The position numbers and the translations under genes were made by a program. Source: JBGLNJ01 sp964353405 (lineage in GTDB: Bacteria > Chloroflexota > Anaerolineae > Fen-1058). Taken from it: DNA of 22,723 nt. Under the pieces are notes generated by a model. It saw only the letters and a list, made by a program, of their open reading frames with translations, ran no database searches and was not told where the DNA came from. Location: contig CAYGWJ010000237.1 in NCBI GenBank assembly GCA_964353405.1, forward strand, positions 1 to 22,723, in the 5' to 3' direction. Position 1 is the stretch's first letter; the number at the start of each line of letters is the position of its first letter. This document shows, piece after piece, positions 1 to 7,733 of the stretch.

Positions 1-248
1 CTCGCTGCCGGATAAGATGGGTCTAGTCTGCCACGATGCCCCCGATTGTCAAGTCAAAGTGAGTTTTGCGCCATTGCGTATCTTCCCCATCTCGAACGGC
101 ACGCAGAACAATGGTTGGCGTCCGGCACCCGAGACGTCTGCGCTTGCGAGGGGAGAGTACACGGCGATTTGCTTTCGACTTCTGAGAGCCACAGACCTTT
201 GCAACCAGCCTGACGAATCACTTCTGCCGCGCTGGCGCATAGAGTCGT

Positions 249-254
249 GGAGGA
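249..254 (+). promoter_or_regulatory. Ribosome binding site that decides the start of the LysM surface protein
   Basis: GGAGGA lies 5 nt before an in-frame TTG at 260. The ATG at 255 that follows it directly is in another frame. The open frame continues upstream to an ATG at 17, but the stretch it adds does not look like a secretory N-terminus, whereas translation from TTG 260 begins at once with a signal-peptide-like sequence. No convincing promoter was seen in 1-248. Confidence 0.65.
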
Positions 255-259
255 ATGTT

Positions 260-1891
260 TTGAAACGATTCAGTTGGATAGCCCTGACCCTAGTCGTGGG
301 CATTTTGTTAACCTCGACACTGACCTCGGTCCTGGCCGGACCATCCGCCATGCCACCGGCGCAGGGAGAAGGGCCCAACCTGCTGCAGAATGGTGACTTT
401 GAAGGCGGCGGGGACTCGTGGCCGCAGCAGAATGGCATCGGCGAAGTGCAGGTGGCGCCGGGCTGGCGTGCCTATTATCTGGACATCCCGCCAGCCTACA
501 TCACAGTGCCTGATTTTTGCTACGATGAGATCACCGGCAAGCGCAGTGACAACGGCTGTTACTGGGCACGACCCGAATTCCGAGACGTGACACTCAAGTT
601 TCAGCCTAACCGCATTCACGGCGGGCAGCGCGCTCAAAAGTATTTCACCTATGGGCGCATGCATGAGGCGGGTCTGATGCAGCGGGTCACAGGTGTGATC
701 TCTGGCACGTTATATCACTTTTCCATCTACATGCAGACGTGGATGTGCGTGAACTATGACGAGGCCTGCAAGGGCGGCTATGTGTCGGACAAGCCCACAC
801 TGATGCATCTCAAAGTAGGCATTGACCCGACGGGCGGGACGAATCCGTTCAGTCCCGACGTCGTCTGGTCGCCCGAAGTGGAATCGTTTGACCACTGGAC
901 GCAATACAGCGTAGAGGCTGTCGCCAAGGGTGACACGCTGACGGTCTTTACGCACTCGCGGCCCGAGTGGAAAGACGCGCCACGCAACAACAACGACATT
1001 TACCTCGACGACGCCAGCCTGACCGCCATCGGCGCGCCTCCTCCTTCGCCCACATCAACAGCGGGGGCCACGGGCGCCCCGGCCGCGCCCGGACAGCTCA
1101 AAGCGCCCCCGACTCTAGAGCCGCAAAAGCAATCGAGTCTCGTCGTTCAGCCACAAGGCAACCAACGGGCCGATGGTACCGTGGCTCACACTGTTCAAAA
1201 GGACGATACGCTGTTCGGCATTGCGCTTGCCTACGGCGTGACCGTAGACGAGATTGTGCAGCTCAATCATCTCCAGACGGGCGACTTTTTGCAGATCGGC
1301 CAGGAACTGATCGTCAAAGGCTCGGCTGCTCCCGCGCCTGCACCGGCGACCCAGCCGACGGCTGCATCTCAACTTCAATCCTCTGCCGTCATGCCGCAGC
1401 CCACCCCCGCAGCGAGCAGGTCGCCCGCTGCTGTCGTGGCGTTGGCGAAAGCGGGTCTGTGCGTTCAGGCCTTTAATGACCGCAATGGCAATGGTATGTA
1501 TGATGGGAACGAGGAACTGGTGGCCAGTATCAGGTTTACCGTGTTGTCTGGTCTAGATCAGGTTGCGGCCTATACGACGAACGGTGTGGACGAGCCACAT
1601 TGCTTGACCAGCTTGCCGTCTGGCGCGTACACGGTGCGCATCGAAGCGCCCAAGAACTATGCGGCGACAACCGACCAGCAAATGGGTGTGGCCCTGGCAT
1701 CCGGGCAGACAGCCAATGTCTCTTTCGGCGTTCAGGCGCCGGGCGGCGGAGGCGGCGCCCAGGCAGCGATTGATGCAGAGCGCGGCAATCTGTTCACTCG
1801 CTACGGTGGAGTGATGGCGGGAATAGGCGGCTTGGGCGCATTGCTTGTCGCGGGCGCCGCCGGGTTTGCCTTTCTTTCTCGACGCAAATAG
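260..1891 (+). CDS. Secreted, membrane-anchored surface protein with LysM and SdrD-like domains
   Basis: The product is about 543 aa from a TTG start chosen by its Shine-Dalgarno. It opens with a basic, hydrophobic signal peptide (MKRFSWIALTLVVG...). From about residue 40 (NLLQNGDFEGG) there is a module resembling carbohydrate-binding or galactose-binding-like folds. A Pro/Thr/Ala linker leads to a LysM motif at about 310-353 (HTVQKDDTLFGIA...), which in known families binds peptidoglycan or related glycans. A second linker precedes an SdrD/Cna-B-like beta-sandwich at about 401-490, opening with the calcium-loop-like NDRNGNGMYDGNEE. The C-terminus is a Gly-rich hydrophobic helix ending SRRK, so the protein is probably held in the membrane with its bulk outside. 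No LPxTG sorting motif is present. It is clearly related to the next gene in its first and last modules. The precise role is unknown; envelope or glycan binding is inferred. Confidence 0.8.
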   Translation: MKRFSWIALTLVVGILLTSTLTSVLAGPSAMPPAQGEGPNLLQNGDFEGGGDSWPQQNGIGEVQVAPGWRAYYLDIPPAYITVPDFCYDEITGKRSDNGCYWARPEFRDVTLKFQPNRIHGGQRAQKYFTYGRMHEAGLMQRVTGVISGTLYHFSIYMQTWMCVNYDEACKGGYVSDKPTLMHLKVGIDPTGGTNPFSPDVVWSPEVESFDHWTQYSVEAVAKGDTLTVFTHSRPEWKDAPRNNNDIYLDDASLTAIGAPPPSPTSTAGATGAPAAPGQLKAPPTLEPQKQSSLVVQPQGNQRADGTVAHTVQKDDTLFGIALAYGVTVDEIVQLNHLQTGDFLQIGQELIVKGSAAPAPAPATQPTAASQLQSSAVMPQPTPAASRSPAAVVALAKAGLCVQAFNDRNGNGMYDGNEELVASIRFTVLSGLDQVAAYTTNGVDEPHCLTSLPSGAYTVRIEAPKNYAATTDQQMGVALASGQTANVSFGVQAPGGGGGAQAAIDAERGNLFTRYGGVMAGIGGLGALLVAGAAGFAFLSRRK

Positions 1892-1988
1892 CGCGCCAGG
1901 GCTATAGCGCACGGCGCGTGAAGGTCATACGAAACGAACGAAACCAGCGGGTTACCGCCCAGCCCGCGCTGATCAGAAAAGGAGCAAG

Positions 1989-3569
1989 ATGCGTACAGCG
2001 AAACTAGTGCCCATTCTCGTTGCGCTTTCTTGTGTGGCAGTGATGGCCATCCCCGCCCTCGCTGCACCGCAAATGCAAGGGCGTAACCTCCTGCAAAACC
2101 CCAGCTTTGAAGGGGGAACAGGCGGGTGGGATACGTGGTCCCACCAGGTCGAAGTCATGCAGTCGGACAACAAGAAACAACCGGACCTGGATCAGTCTTA
2201 CTATGCGCCAACCTTTATGACGTCCGAGCAGAAATGGGACAAGGAAGGTGAAGGGAATGGCGCCGGAGCACTATCCGGGGAAAAGTGGAGAAAATTCCGC
2301 GCTGGGTTTCGCCAACAGGTGGACGTTCCAGCCGGCGCGCGTGTCCAGTTCAGCGTTTGGGTGAACGAGCTCTGTCAGGCCGACGATGGAAGCAGGTGTG
2401 GAGTTGTCTTGAAAGCCGGAATTGATCCGAGTGGCGGGACCGACTGGCAATCGGGCGGCATCCAGTGGGTGGGGACCGAGATCGCCAACAGCAAGTATGT
2501 TCAGCTTGTCTCACCCGAGGTGACAGTGGGTGCCAGCGGCAAAGTGACCGTGTACACATGGGGCGAGCCCAAGGAACCCGTGCTATATAATGCGGCTTAC
2601 TTTGATGAAGCAAACCTGGTCGTCACTGCCGCTCCGCCGCCCACAACGCCGACGGCTGCCGCGCCCGCTCTGGCTCCTGTGCCTGCACAGCCCGCTGCGC
2701 CCGCTCAGCCTGCGTCTTGCGCGCAACTGCGCTGGGTGGCCGACGTGACCATTCCCGATGGCACGCCCATCGCTCCCGGCGCGCAATTCGTCAAGACATG
2801 GAAGGTCAAGAACAATGGCACTTGCGCGTTCTCGGGCACCCTCAGCTTTATCGGCAAAGGTAACCAGATGGGCGGCGCCAGTCCGGTCACGCTGCCCAGG
2901 ATTGACCCGGGCCAACAGGCCGATATCAGCATCAACCTGACTGCGCCCGCGCAGGCGGGCGATTATCAGGGTACCTGGCAGCCTCGCATGAGCGATGGCA
3001 CAACGATGGAAAATCTGACCGTCCAAATCAAAGCGCAGGCGAACGCGCCCGCGCCGATCGCAGCTGTTACCGCCACACCGCAAGGGCAGTTGCCTCCAAC
3101 GGCGGCCCCGCCCCCCACGCCCACAACGGGTCAGATTTGCGTGCTGGCCTATAACGACCGCAATGGCGACCGCGAACAAGGCACGGATGAAAACCTGCTG
3201 GCAGGCGTCGTCTTTACTCTCTCAGATGCCAGCGGTCCCCGCGAGTCTTATACGACGGACGGCGTGAGCGAGCCGCACTGCTTCCCCGACCTGCAGCCGG
3301 GAAGTTATCCAGTCTCGGCCAAGCCGCCTGCCAACTATTCCGTGACGACCGAAAAGACGACCGTGATCGCCCTCAACGGCGGCATGAAGACAGACCTATC
3401 GTTCGGCGCTCGACGCGGCGGCCCAGTGCCCACGCCCACCCTAGTAGGCGGCGCGGCAGGTTCAAGCCTGCTGGGCAGCGCCGGTCGAGTGATCTTGATC
3501 GTGGTACTGGTGTTGATTCTCATCGGTTTAGGCTTTGGCGGAGGGTTCTTGCTCATGAGCCGCCGCTAA
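1989..3569 (+). CDS. Secreted surface protein with NBR1-type Ig-like domain and SdrD-like domain
   Basis: This 526-aa protein starts at an ATG 4 nt after GGAG (1981-1984). It has a typical signal peptide (MRTAKLVPILVALSCVAVMA...ALAAP). The N-terminal module begins with NLLQNPSFEGG and matches that of the preceding gene. After a Pro/Ala linker, residues about 244-347 form an NBR1-like (FW) Ig-like domain, recognisable from GTPIAPGAQFVKTWKVKNNG, WxG-type spacing and GDYQGTWQPRMSDG. An SdrD/Cna-B-like module follows at about 384-470 (CVLAYNDRNGDREQGTDENL). The end is a strongly hydrophobic segment at about 500-523 followed by MSRR, a membrane anchor with a short cytoplasmic tail. Together with its neighbour it forms a tandem pair of surface proteins, 97 nt apart. 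NBR1-type domains are common in Chloroflexota extracytoplasmic proteins; no enzymatic residues are evident. Confidence 0.82.
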   Translation: MRTAKLVPILVALSCVAVMAIPALAAPQMQGRNLLQNPSFEGGTGGWDTWSHQVEVMQSDNKKQPDLDQSYYAPTFMTSEQKWDKEGEGNGAGALSGEKWRKFRAGFRQQVDVPAGARVQFSVWVNELCQADDGSRCGVVLKAGIDPSGGTDWQSGGIQWVGTEIANSKYVQLVSPEVTVGASGKVTVYTWGEPKEPVLYNAAYFDEANLVVTAAPPPTTPTAAAPALAPVPAQPAAPAQPASCAQLRWVADVTIPDGTPIAPGAQFVKTWKVKNNGTCAFSGTLSFIGKGNQMGGASPVTLPRIDPGQQADISINLTAPAQAGDYQGTWQPRMSDGTTMENLTVQIKAQANAPAPIAAVTATPQGQLPPTAAPPPTPTTGQICVLAYNDRNGDREQGTDENLLAGVVFTLSDASGPRESYTTDGVSEPHCFPDLQPGSYPVSAKPPANYSVTTEKTTVIALNGGMKTDLSFGARRGGPVPTPTLVGGAAGSSLLGSAGRVILIVVLVLILIGLGFGGGFLLMSRR

Positions 3570-3595
3570 CTCACAGCGCGCAAACGAAAAATGCG

Positions 3596-3628
3596 CCGCC
3601 CGGGCAATGTGCCTGGGCGGTTTTGTTT
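3596..3628 (+). terminator. Rho-independent terminator after the surface-protein pair
   Basis: An 11-bp stem (3596-3606 with 3610-3620, one G-U pair) and a 3-nt loop are followed by TTTTGTTT. It sits 26 nt after the stop of the surface protein. On the minus strand the same stem is followed by GCGCATTTTT, so it may also stop transcription arriving from the convergent DUF3048 gene. Confidence 0.88.
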
Positions 3629-3742
3629 CAAGCGATTGCTGTTTTTACGATGTTGTAACGAGAGTGCAATGCACAGGTGACATTCTGTGTGTTATATTCA
3701 GAGTGCTGGCTCTGGGCTAGCGGGCCGAACGGCGCAAGACAC

Positions 3743-4984
3743 TCAAGGCTCGACCTGAACCTGCATGTCGGTGGGCACCATCTGGAACCAGGAATTGCCG
3801 CGCTTGAGAGGGAGCGGCTTGCCATCGGCGCCGACAAAGGTCAGCATGTCTTCCGGTTTGGCGCGCACCCAGCGGCCGCTTTGCACCTTACCATCGCGAA
3901 TAATTTGGACTGGGCCTTCTCCCCAGATCTGAATCTGGATTGAAAACTGACCCGGCTGCCGACAGTCGGGGTCAATGCTGAGCGGGTTTTCCTGAATCGT
4001 GCAGTCAGTGACATGGTTGGCATACAGGATGATGACGTTGGCCGCAGAAATAGGTTGATTGTTGTTCGCATCCACCTGCGCCGCACCATCCGCCGAACGC
4101 AAATAGCGGCCCGTCGCGGCATCGTAACGCCAACGCACGATCTCGGTGGGCCGTGGCGACCGCCAGGCATACGGAATCGTTACAGTAAACCCCGGCTGAC
4201 TCGGGCCGATGGGCAGATCGGAAAACGCCATGCCCTTCAGCTCGGGACGCGAATTGTCCAGGCCGTGATCCTGCGCCCACTTGTAAAGCAGCGGAGGCTT
4301 GGCAAATAACGTGTGCTCAAAATACTGGCTGGCTTCCGGGACGCGCACGAATGGGTTGCCGGATTCGGGGACGCCAAAATCAGGCGACATCACACGATTG
4401 AACCACGGCGCATTGGCGATCTTCTGCCGGATGCCGCCCGAAGAACCCGAGTAGGCAAAGAACGATTTGTACATCACGGGAATTTCCAGGTCGAGATAAC
4501 GTGCGCTCCGCACCGAGCCGACCAGCTCCGGCATCTGGCTGTAAAACACAGCCGTGAGGCGGGTCACGCCTTCCAGGATGTGTTCAAAGACAAGGTCAGC
4601 CTGCGAAAGCCCGCGCTGCGGGCGGACCTCCGGTGGATAGTTGGACACCTTAATGGCCAGGGGCCGCCGATTGAGGACGTTCGGATCAGCGACCTTGAGG
4701 CCGGTCAACGGGTTCTCGTCAGGCGCAAAGGTTGTCTGGCTCTGCGTGCGCGTATCGGGCGTGGGCGATGGAGTGAGGGTGGGCGAAGCCGGCGCGGTGG
4801 GCGAGGCGGCAGCAGTGGGCGTAACAGGCCTGCGCGTGCTGGTGGACACGGGCGTTTGCAGTGTAGTGGGTGTAACAAACCCGATCGCGCGCTGGCATCC
4901 GGCCATCAAACAGGCAAGAATGAGAATGCCTAACGTAGCCGCGATAGACGCAAAATGGCATGACCGGCAAAAAGGTTTTCGCAT
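3743..4984 (-). CDS. DUF3048 domain lipoprotein (YerB family)
   Basis: The 413-aa product starts at an ATG 10 nt after GGAGG (minus strand, 4995-4999). The N-terminus is a lipoprotein signal peptide with lipobox LMAGC (Cys30), so it is expected to be lipid-anchored outside the membrane. Residues about 36-85 form a Thr/Pro/Ser-rich spacer. From about residue 91 (NPLTGLKV) the DUF3048 N-terminal domain is clear: RRPLAIKVSNYPPEVRPQRG, LSQADLVFEHILEGVTRLTAVF and SVRSARYLDLEI. The C-terminal part (ANVIILYANHV..., IRDGKVQSGRW, GNSWFQMVPTDM) matches the C-terminal DUF3048 domain. The biochemical function is not established; Bacillus YerB is the usual reference. It is transcribed divergently from the PATAN operon and convergently to the surface-protein pair. 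Confidence 0.92.
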   Translation of the reverse strand: MRKPFCRSCHFASIAATLGILILACLMAGCQRAIGFVTPTTLQTPVSTSTRRPVTPTAAASPTAPASPTLTPSPTPDTRTQSQTTFAPDENPLTGLKVADPNVLNRRPLAIKVSNYPPEVRPQRGLSQADLVFEHILEGVTRLTAVFYSQMPELVGSVRSARYLDLEIPVMYKSFFAYSGSSGGIRQKIANAPWFNRVMSPDFGVPESGNPFVRVPEASQYFEHTLFAKPPLLYKWAQDHGLDNSRPELKGMAFSDLPIGPSQPGFTVTIPYAWRSPRPTEIVRWRYDAATGRYLRSADGAAQVDANNNQPISAANVIILYANHVTDCTIQENPLSIDPDCRQPGQFSIQIQIWGEGPVQIIRDGKVQSGRWVRAKPEDMLTFVGADGKPLPLKRGNSWFQMVPTDMQVQVEP

Positions 4985-5016
4985 GAGTGATTGACCTCCG
5001 GTTAGACTGATAGTTT

Positions 5017-5025
5017 ATTATAACA
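5017..5025 (-). promoter_or_regulatory. Extended -10 promoter for the DUF3048 gene
   Basis: On the minus strand the sequence reads TGTTATAAT, an extended -10 element (TGnTATAAT), 32 nt upstream of the ATG at 4984. A good -35 hexamer is not apparent at 16-18 nt, which fits extended -10 promoters. Based on pattern only. Confidence 0.6.
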
Positions 5026-5091
5026 TGAACACACCGACTGGCGCAGACGGAGAGCCTCCGATGACTCGGCTCAGCACGAGCGCGGATTTAG

Positions 5092-5120
5092 TTGACTTGC
5101 ATATCAAGACAGAGTATAAT
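5092..5120 (+). promoter_or_regulatory. Sigma-70-type promoter of the PATAN/GTPase gene group
   Basis: TTGACT (5092-5097), a 17-nt spacer and TATAAT (5115-5120) form a near-consensus housekeeping promoter. Transcription would start near 5127, giving a leader of about 150 nt before the ATG at 5281. This argues against translation beginning at the TTG that forms part of the -35 box. No riboswitch or attenuator was recognised in the leader. Confidence 0.8.
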
Positions 5121-5280
5121 CCCAACGACCTGGGAAGGATTGCGCCAGGCATTTCACCACGCCCGTTGTCCGTACTCGAATCAACCATCAGGAGCGTTGC
5201 CGTGTTCCAAGCTACGCCGGCCCGACATCGGATTCGATGAGGTTACAGCGGCACCTCAAACAAGCGCGAGGCAGAGCACT

Positions 5281-6129
5281 ATGGCGCTAAAAGGAAATCT
5301 GCGCGACTTTAGCACGACGCAACTGCTCAACCTGATCAACCTGGCCCGCAAGACCGGCACGCTGACCGTCACTACCAAGAGCGGCGCGGCGCAGGTCTGC
5401 TTTAAAGAAGGCAAGTTGATCTATGCAACGCTCGGCGGAGCCGATAGCCACTTGGCTGATATGCTCCAAAAAACTGGCAAGCTGACTGCCGAGCAAGCCC
5501 GCACCATCCGTGAGCACTCTGGAAATCAAACCGAAAGAGCGTTAGGCCAAATGCTCATCAACGCGGGGCACGTGACGCAGAACGACGTAGCCCAGGCCGC
5601 GCGCGTCCATATGCTCGACGCCGTCTATCGCCTGTTCGGGTGGGTCGAAGGCGACTTTCGGTTCGAGCCGACCTTGGCCGTGGCGCAGGAGCGTATCACA
5701 CTTCCAATTGATTTGGAAAATGTCATTATGGAAGGCAGCCGCCGCTTGAAAGAATTCGAGCGACTGCAGGACGAGCTGCCTAACCTGGAGGTGGCGCTGC
5801 GCTTTACCGACCGGCCCGATACGCGCCTGCGCAACATCAGCCTGAGTGTGGAAGAGTGGCGCGTCGTATCGTTCATCAACCCGCGCAACTCGATCCGGCA
5901 AATCGCGCAGTTTAACAACATGAGCGACTTTCAGATTCGCAAGATTGTCTATGGGATGCTGCAAGCCGGCTTGGTGGAGTTGGTTCAGCCCGAAGGCGTC
6001 GCGCCAGTGTCACCCAGGCCCGGCGCACAGGCCAAGCCCGCCGAACCTGGCAAGCCAGCCATGCCGCCCGCGCCTGCCGTCAAGCGATCGGTGATTACCC
6101 GGCTGATTGACCGGATCAAGCGGCTCTAA
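5281..6129 (+). CDS. PATAN (DUF4388) domain protein
   Basis: This 282-aa soluble protein begins MALKGNLRDFSTTQLLNLIN, the usual opening of DUF4388/PATAN domains, which fixes the ATG at 5281 although the frame is open further upstream. The PATAN domain covers about residues 3-140 (KTGTLTV, GKLIYATLGG, then a helical insertion and FGWVEGDFRFEP). A winged-helix-like segment at about 190-237 (VVSFINPRNSIRQIAQF...KIVYGMLQAGLVELV) and a Pro/Ala linker with a basic tail (RLIDRIKRL) follow. PATAN domains are known from PatA of cyanobacteria and are often encoded with Ras-like GTPases; here a small GTPase gene starts 40 nt later. The protein is therefore probably a signalling adaptor, possibly a regulator or effector of that GTPase. 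This is the first gene after a strong promoter. Confidence 0.88.
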   Translation: MALKGNLRDFSTTQLLNLINLARKTGTLTVTTKSGAAQVCFKEGKLIYATLGGADSHLADMLQKTGKLTAEQARTIREHSGNQTERALGQMLINAGHVTQNDVAQAARVHMLDAVYRLFGWVEGDFRFEPTLAVAQERITLPIDLENVIMEGSRRLKEFERLQDELPNLEVALRFTDRPDTRLRNISLSVEEWRVVSFINPRNSIRQIAQFNNMSDFQIRKIVYGMLQAGLVELVQPEGVAPVSPRPGAQAKPAEPGKPAMPPAPAVKRSVITRLIDRIKRL

Positions 6130-6169
6130 AGGTCAAGCTCGCGTCCCCCACGGAGGCAAACTAGACGAT

Positions 6170-6706
6170 ATGCAGACAGTCAAGATGGTCGTGACAGGCC
6201 CATTTGCAGCCGGCAAGACCGAGTTCATCCGGTCAGTCAGCGAGATTGACGTTGTTTCCACGGAGCGCAAGATCTCGACGCAGGCAGAGCGCATCAAAGA
6301 AGCCACAACCGTGGCGATGGACTTTGGGCGCATCACGGTGGACGAGGATTTGGTGTTGTATCTGTTCGGGACGCCCGGACAGAGACGTTTTGATTTCATG
6401 TGGGAGATTCTCTCGGAAGGAATGTTGGGGTTTGTCGTCGTGGTGGATAGCACCCGGCCCGAAACCTTCCGCGAAGCCCGTAGCATTCTGGACACCTTTC
6501 GGGGATACGCGGCGACGCCTTACGTAGTGGCCGCCAACAAGCAAGATGAAGACGATGCGTGGACGCCTGAAGACTTGCGCATTGCGCTCAAAGTGGATAA
6601 CAGGATCAAATTATTGCCGTGTGTGGCCCGCGACAAAGAAAGCGTCAAGAACGTTCTGTTGGAGTTGTTGTACACGATTTTGGAACGGATGGAAGACCAA
6701 GACTAG
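6170..6706 (+). CDS. Small Ras-like GTPase (COG2229 / MglA-like group)
   Basis: The product is 178 aa. The ATG at 6170 is chosen because it places the first strand (MQTVKMVVTG) directly at the N-terminus; GGAGG lies 13 nt upstream. The P-loop is GPFAAGKT (10-17), the switch I Thr is probably in ATTVAMDFG, G3 is FGTPGQ (66-71), G4 is NKQD (123-126) and G5 is CVA (151-153). The usual G3 Asp is replaced (LFGTPGQ rather than DTAGQ), which I recall as a feature of COG2229 GTPases. There is no membrane segment or lipidation Cys box. It is the partner gene of the upstream PATAN protein, and a role in polarity or other intracellular switching is inferred from MglA-type relatives, not shown here. Confidence 0.9.
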   Translation: MQTVKMVVTGPFAAGKTEFIRSVSEIDVVSTERKISTQAERIKEATTVAMDFGRITVDEDLVLYLFGTPGQRRFDFMWEILSEGMLGFVVVVDSTRPETFREARSILDTFRGYAATPYVVAANKQDEDDAWTPEDLRIALKVDNRIKLLPCVARDKESVKNVLLELLYTILERMEDQD

Positions 6707-6709
6707 GAG

Positions 6710-6765
6710 GGGCGGGGTGACCCCGCCCGTACCTTTGGCGCCACCGCCGGAGTGCCCGACCGGCG
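6710..6765. repeat. Two adjacent GC-rich hairpins after the GTPase gene
   Basis: The first hairpin has an 8-bp stem, GGGCGGGG (6710-6717) with CCCCGCCC (6721-6728), around TGA. The second pairs CGCCGG (6745-6750) with CCGGCG (6760-6765). Neither is followed by a T-run, so they are weak terminator candidates. They directly precede a copy of the GACAC/GTGTC palindromic element and may form a composite repeat block with it. Confidence 0.55.
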
Positions 6766-6772
6766 ACAGACA

Positions 6773-6807
6773 GACACCTGCACTGCGCGCAGGCGCAAGT
6801 GAGTGTC
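6773..6807 (+). repeat. GACAC/GTGTC palindromic element, single unit (copy 1, intergenic)
   Basis: This is the 35-nt single unit. It can be written as GACAC-ctg-CAC-t-GCGC-gcag-GCGC-aa-GTG-a-GTGTC, an imperfect hairpin with a 4-nt loop. It lies between the GTPase and the first alpha/beta hydrolase, upstream of the hydrolase Shine-Dalgarno. Copies of the same unit occur at seven other places in the window. Confidence 0.9.
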
Positions 6808-6883
6808 GAACCTGACGCGCTTTGCGGCGCGCGTGGCGCGCCAGCGTGTCACCACGTTCGAAGAATTACGCGATAGCCACGAC

Positions 6884-6887
6884 GGAG
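6884..6887 (+). promoter_or_regulatory. Ribosome binding site that sets the GTG start of the first hydrolase
   Basis: GGAG is placed 6 nt before the GTG at 6894. The resulting N-terminus (MSSIVTPQGIVHYEAYG) aligns with that of the second hydrolase (MSATIVENGLVHYEALG), which supports this start over upstream candidates. Confidence 0.7.
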
Positions 6888-6893
6888 ATCACC

Positions 6894-7688
6894 GTGAGCT
6901 CAATCGTCACTCCCCAGGGCATTGTCCATTACGAAGCCTATGGCCGAGGCCGTCCTGTCATTCTGCTGCACGGCTGGATCAATTCCTGGGGTGTATGGGA
7001 AGATTTTATGATTCACCTGGCCGACTCGGCTCCGTACAGAGTCTACGCGCTAGACTTTTGGGGCTTTGGCGAATCGGCTAAATCGGCGCGCGGGCAAACG
7101 CCGACCTTCAAGGTGCAGGCCTACGCCCAGATGGTGGATCAATTCATGGACGCGCTGGGAATTTTAAAAGCGCCCGTATTCGGACATTCGATGGGCGGCA
7201 CAGTGGCGCTCACCCTGGCGCTCGATTGGCCGGAGCGCGTGACCAAGGTGACGGTCGTCGGCTCACCGGTTAACGGCGTGTCACTCAACGTTTTTCTCAA
7301 GATGGCGGGTGTGGACTGGATGGCGCGTATGGCATGGCGCGTCCCCAGGCTGGTCGAAACGTTCATCCGCATCCTTTTGATGCGCGACCCACCCAGGGTC
7401 AAGAATATGGTGCTGCGCGATCTTCGGCACACGAGCATCGAGTCGTTCTTTCGCAGCATTGGCGACCTGCATCACACGAACCTGGAGCCGCGCCTGTCTC
7501 AGCTGCGTGTGCCGGTGCTGGGTGTGTTCGGCGAACGCGATACGATTGTGGATCCAAAAGAGGCCCGGCGGCTGGCCGGGTGCACACGGTTGCCGCGGGT
7601 GGAAATGATGCCCGTGTCGGGGCATTTTCCTATGTTGGATGACACACAACGTTTCAACGAGATCTTGCTGCACTTTTTGCAGCATTGA
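6894..7688 (+). CDS. Alpha/beta hydrolase (first of two paralogues)
   Basis: The 264-aa enzyme has the alpha/beta hydrolase pattern: oxyanion-hole HGW (VILLHGWINSW), nucleophile elbow GHSMGG with Ser99, acid Asp216 in GERDTIVD, and catalytic His244 in GHFPMLDD. A cap region lies between the nucleophile and Asp (LKMAGVDWMARMAWRVPRLVETF). No signal peptide is seen, so it is probably cytoplasmic or loosely membrane-associated. The substrate cannot be told from sequence; family members include esterases, lipases and haloperoxidase-like enzymes. It lies between a small GTPase and a V4R protein, and a close paralogue sits 12 kb downstream before gatB. A palindromic element precedes each of the two hydrolase genes in the same orientation. 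Confidence 0.88.
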   Translation: MSSIVTPQGIVHYEAYGRGRPVILLHGWINSWGVWEDFMIHLADSAPYRVYALDFWGFGESAKSARGQTPTFKVQAYAQMVDQFMDALGILKAPVFGHSMGGTVALTLALDWPERVTKVTVVGSPVNGVSLNVFLKMAGVDWMARMAWRVPRLVETFIRILLMRDPPRVKNMVLRDLRHTSIESFFRSIGDLHHTNLEPRLSQLRVPVLGVFGERDTIVDPKEARRLAGCTRLPRVEMMPVSGHFPMLDDTQRFNEILLHFLQH

Positions 7689-7720
7689 CCCCTGGGAACT
7701 CACAGGGGTTGAATTCGAAC

Positions 7721-7724
7721 GAGG
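7721..7724 (+). promoter_or_regulatory. Ribosome binding site for the V4R protein
   Basis: GAGG lies 9 nt before GTG 7734 and 21 nt before the in-frame ATG 7746, so it favours the GTG start. The alternative would shorten the protein by four residues only. Confidence 0.5.
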
Positions 7725-7733
7725 CTAGAGCAA

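Noticed and set aside
17..259. N-terminal extension of the LysM surface protein from ATG 17
   Set aside because: The extension would bury the signal peptide about 80 residues inside the protein, while a Shine-Dalgarno sits directly before TTG 260.
1892..1918. Terminator between the two surface-protein genes
   Set aside because: CGCGCC and GGCGCG can pair across a 15-nt loop, but there is no T-run and the stem is short.
1800..3569. Sortase (LPxTG) anchoring of the two surface proteins
   Set aside because: Both have a C-terminal hydrophobic helix and basic tail, but no LPxTG or similar motif precedes it.
5092..5280. N-terminal extension of the PATAN protein from a TTG at 5092
   Set aside because: This TTG is part of the -35 box of a near-consensus promoter and the extension has no resemblance to the family, which starts at MALKGNLRDF.
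6710..6728. Rho-independent terminator after the GTPase gene
   Set aside because: The stem is strong but no T-run follows on either strand, and the hairpin belongs to a cluster of palindromes.
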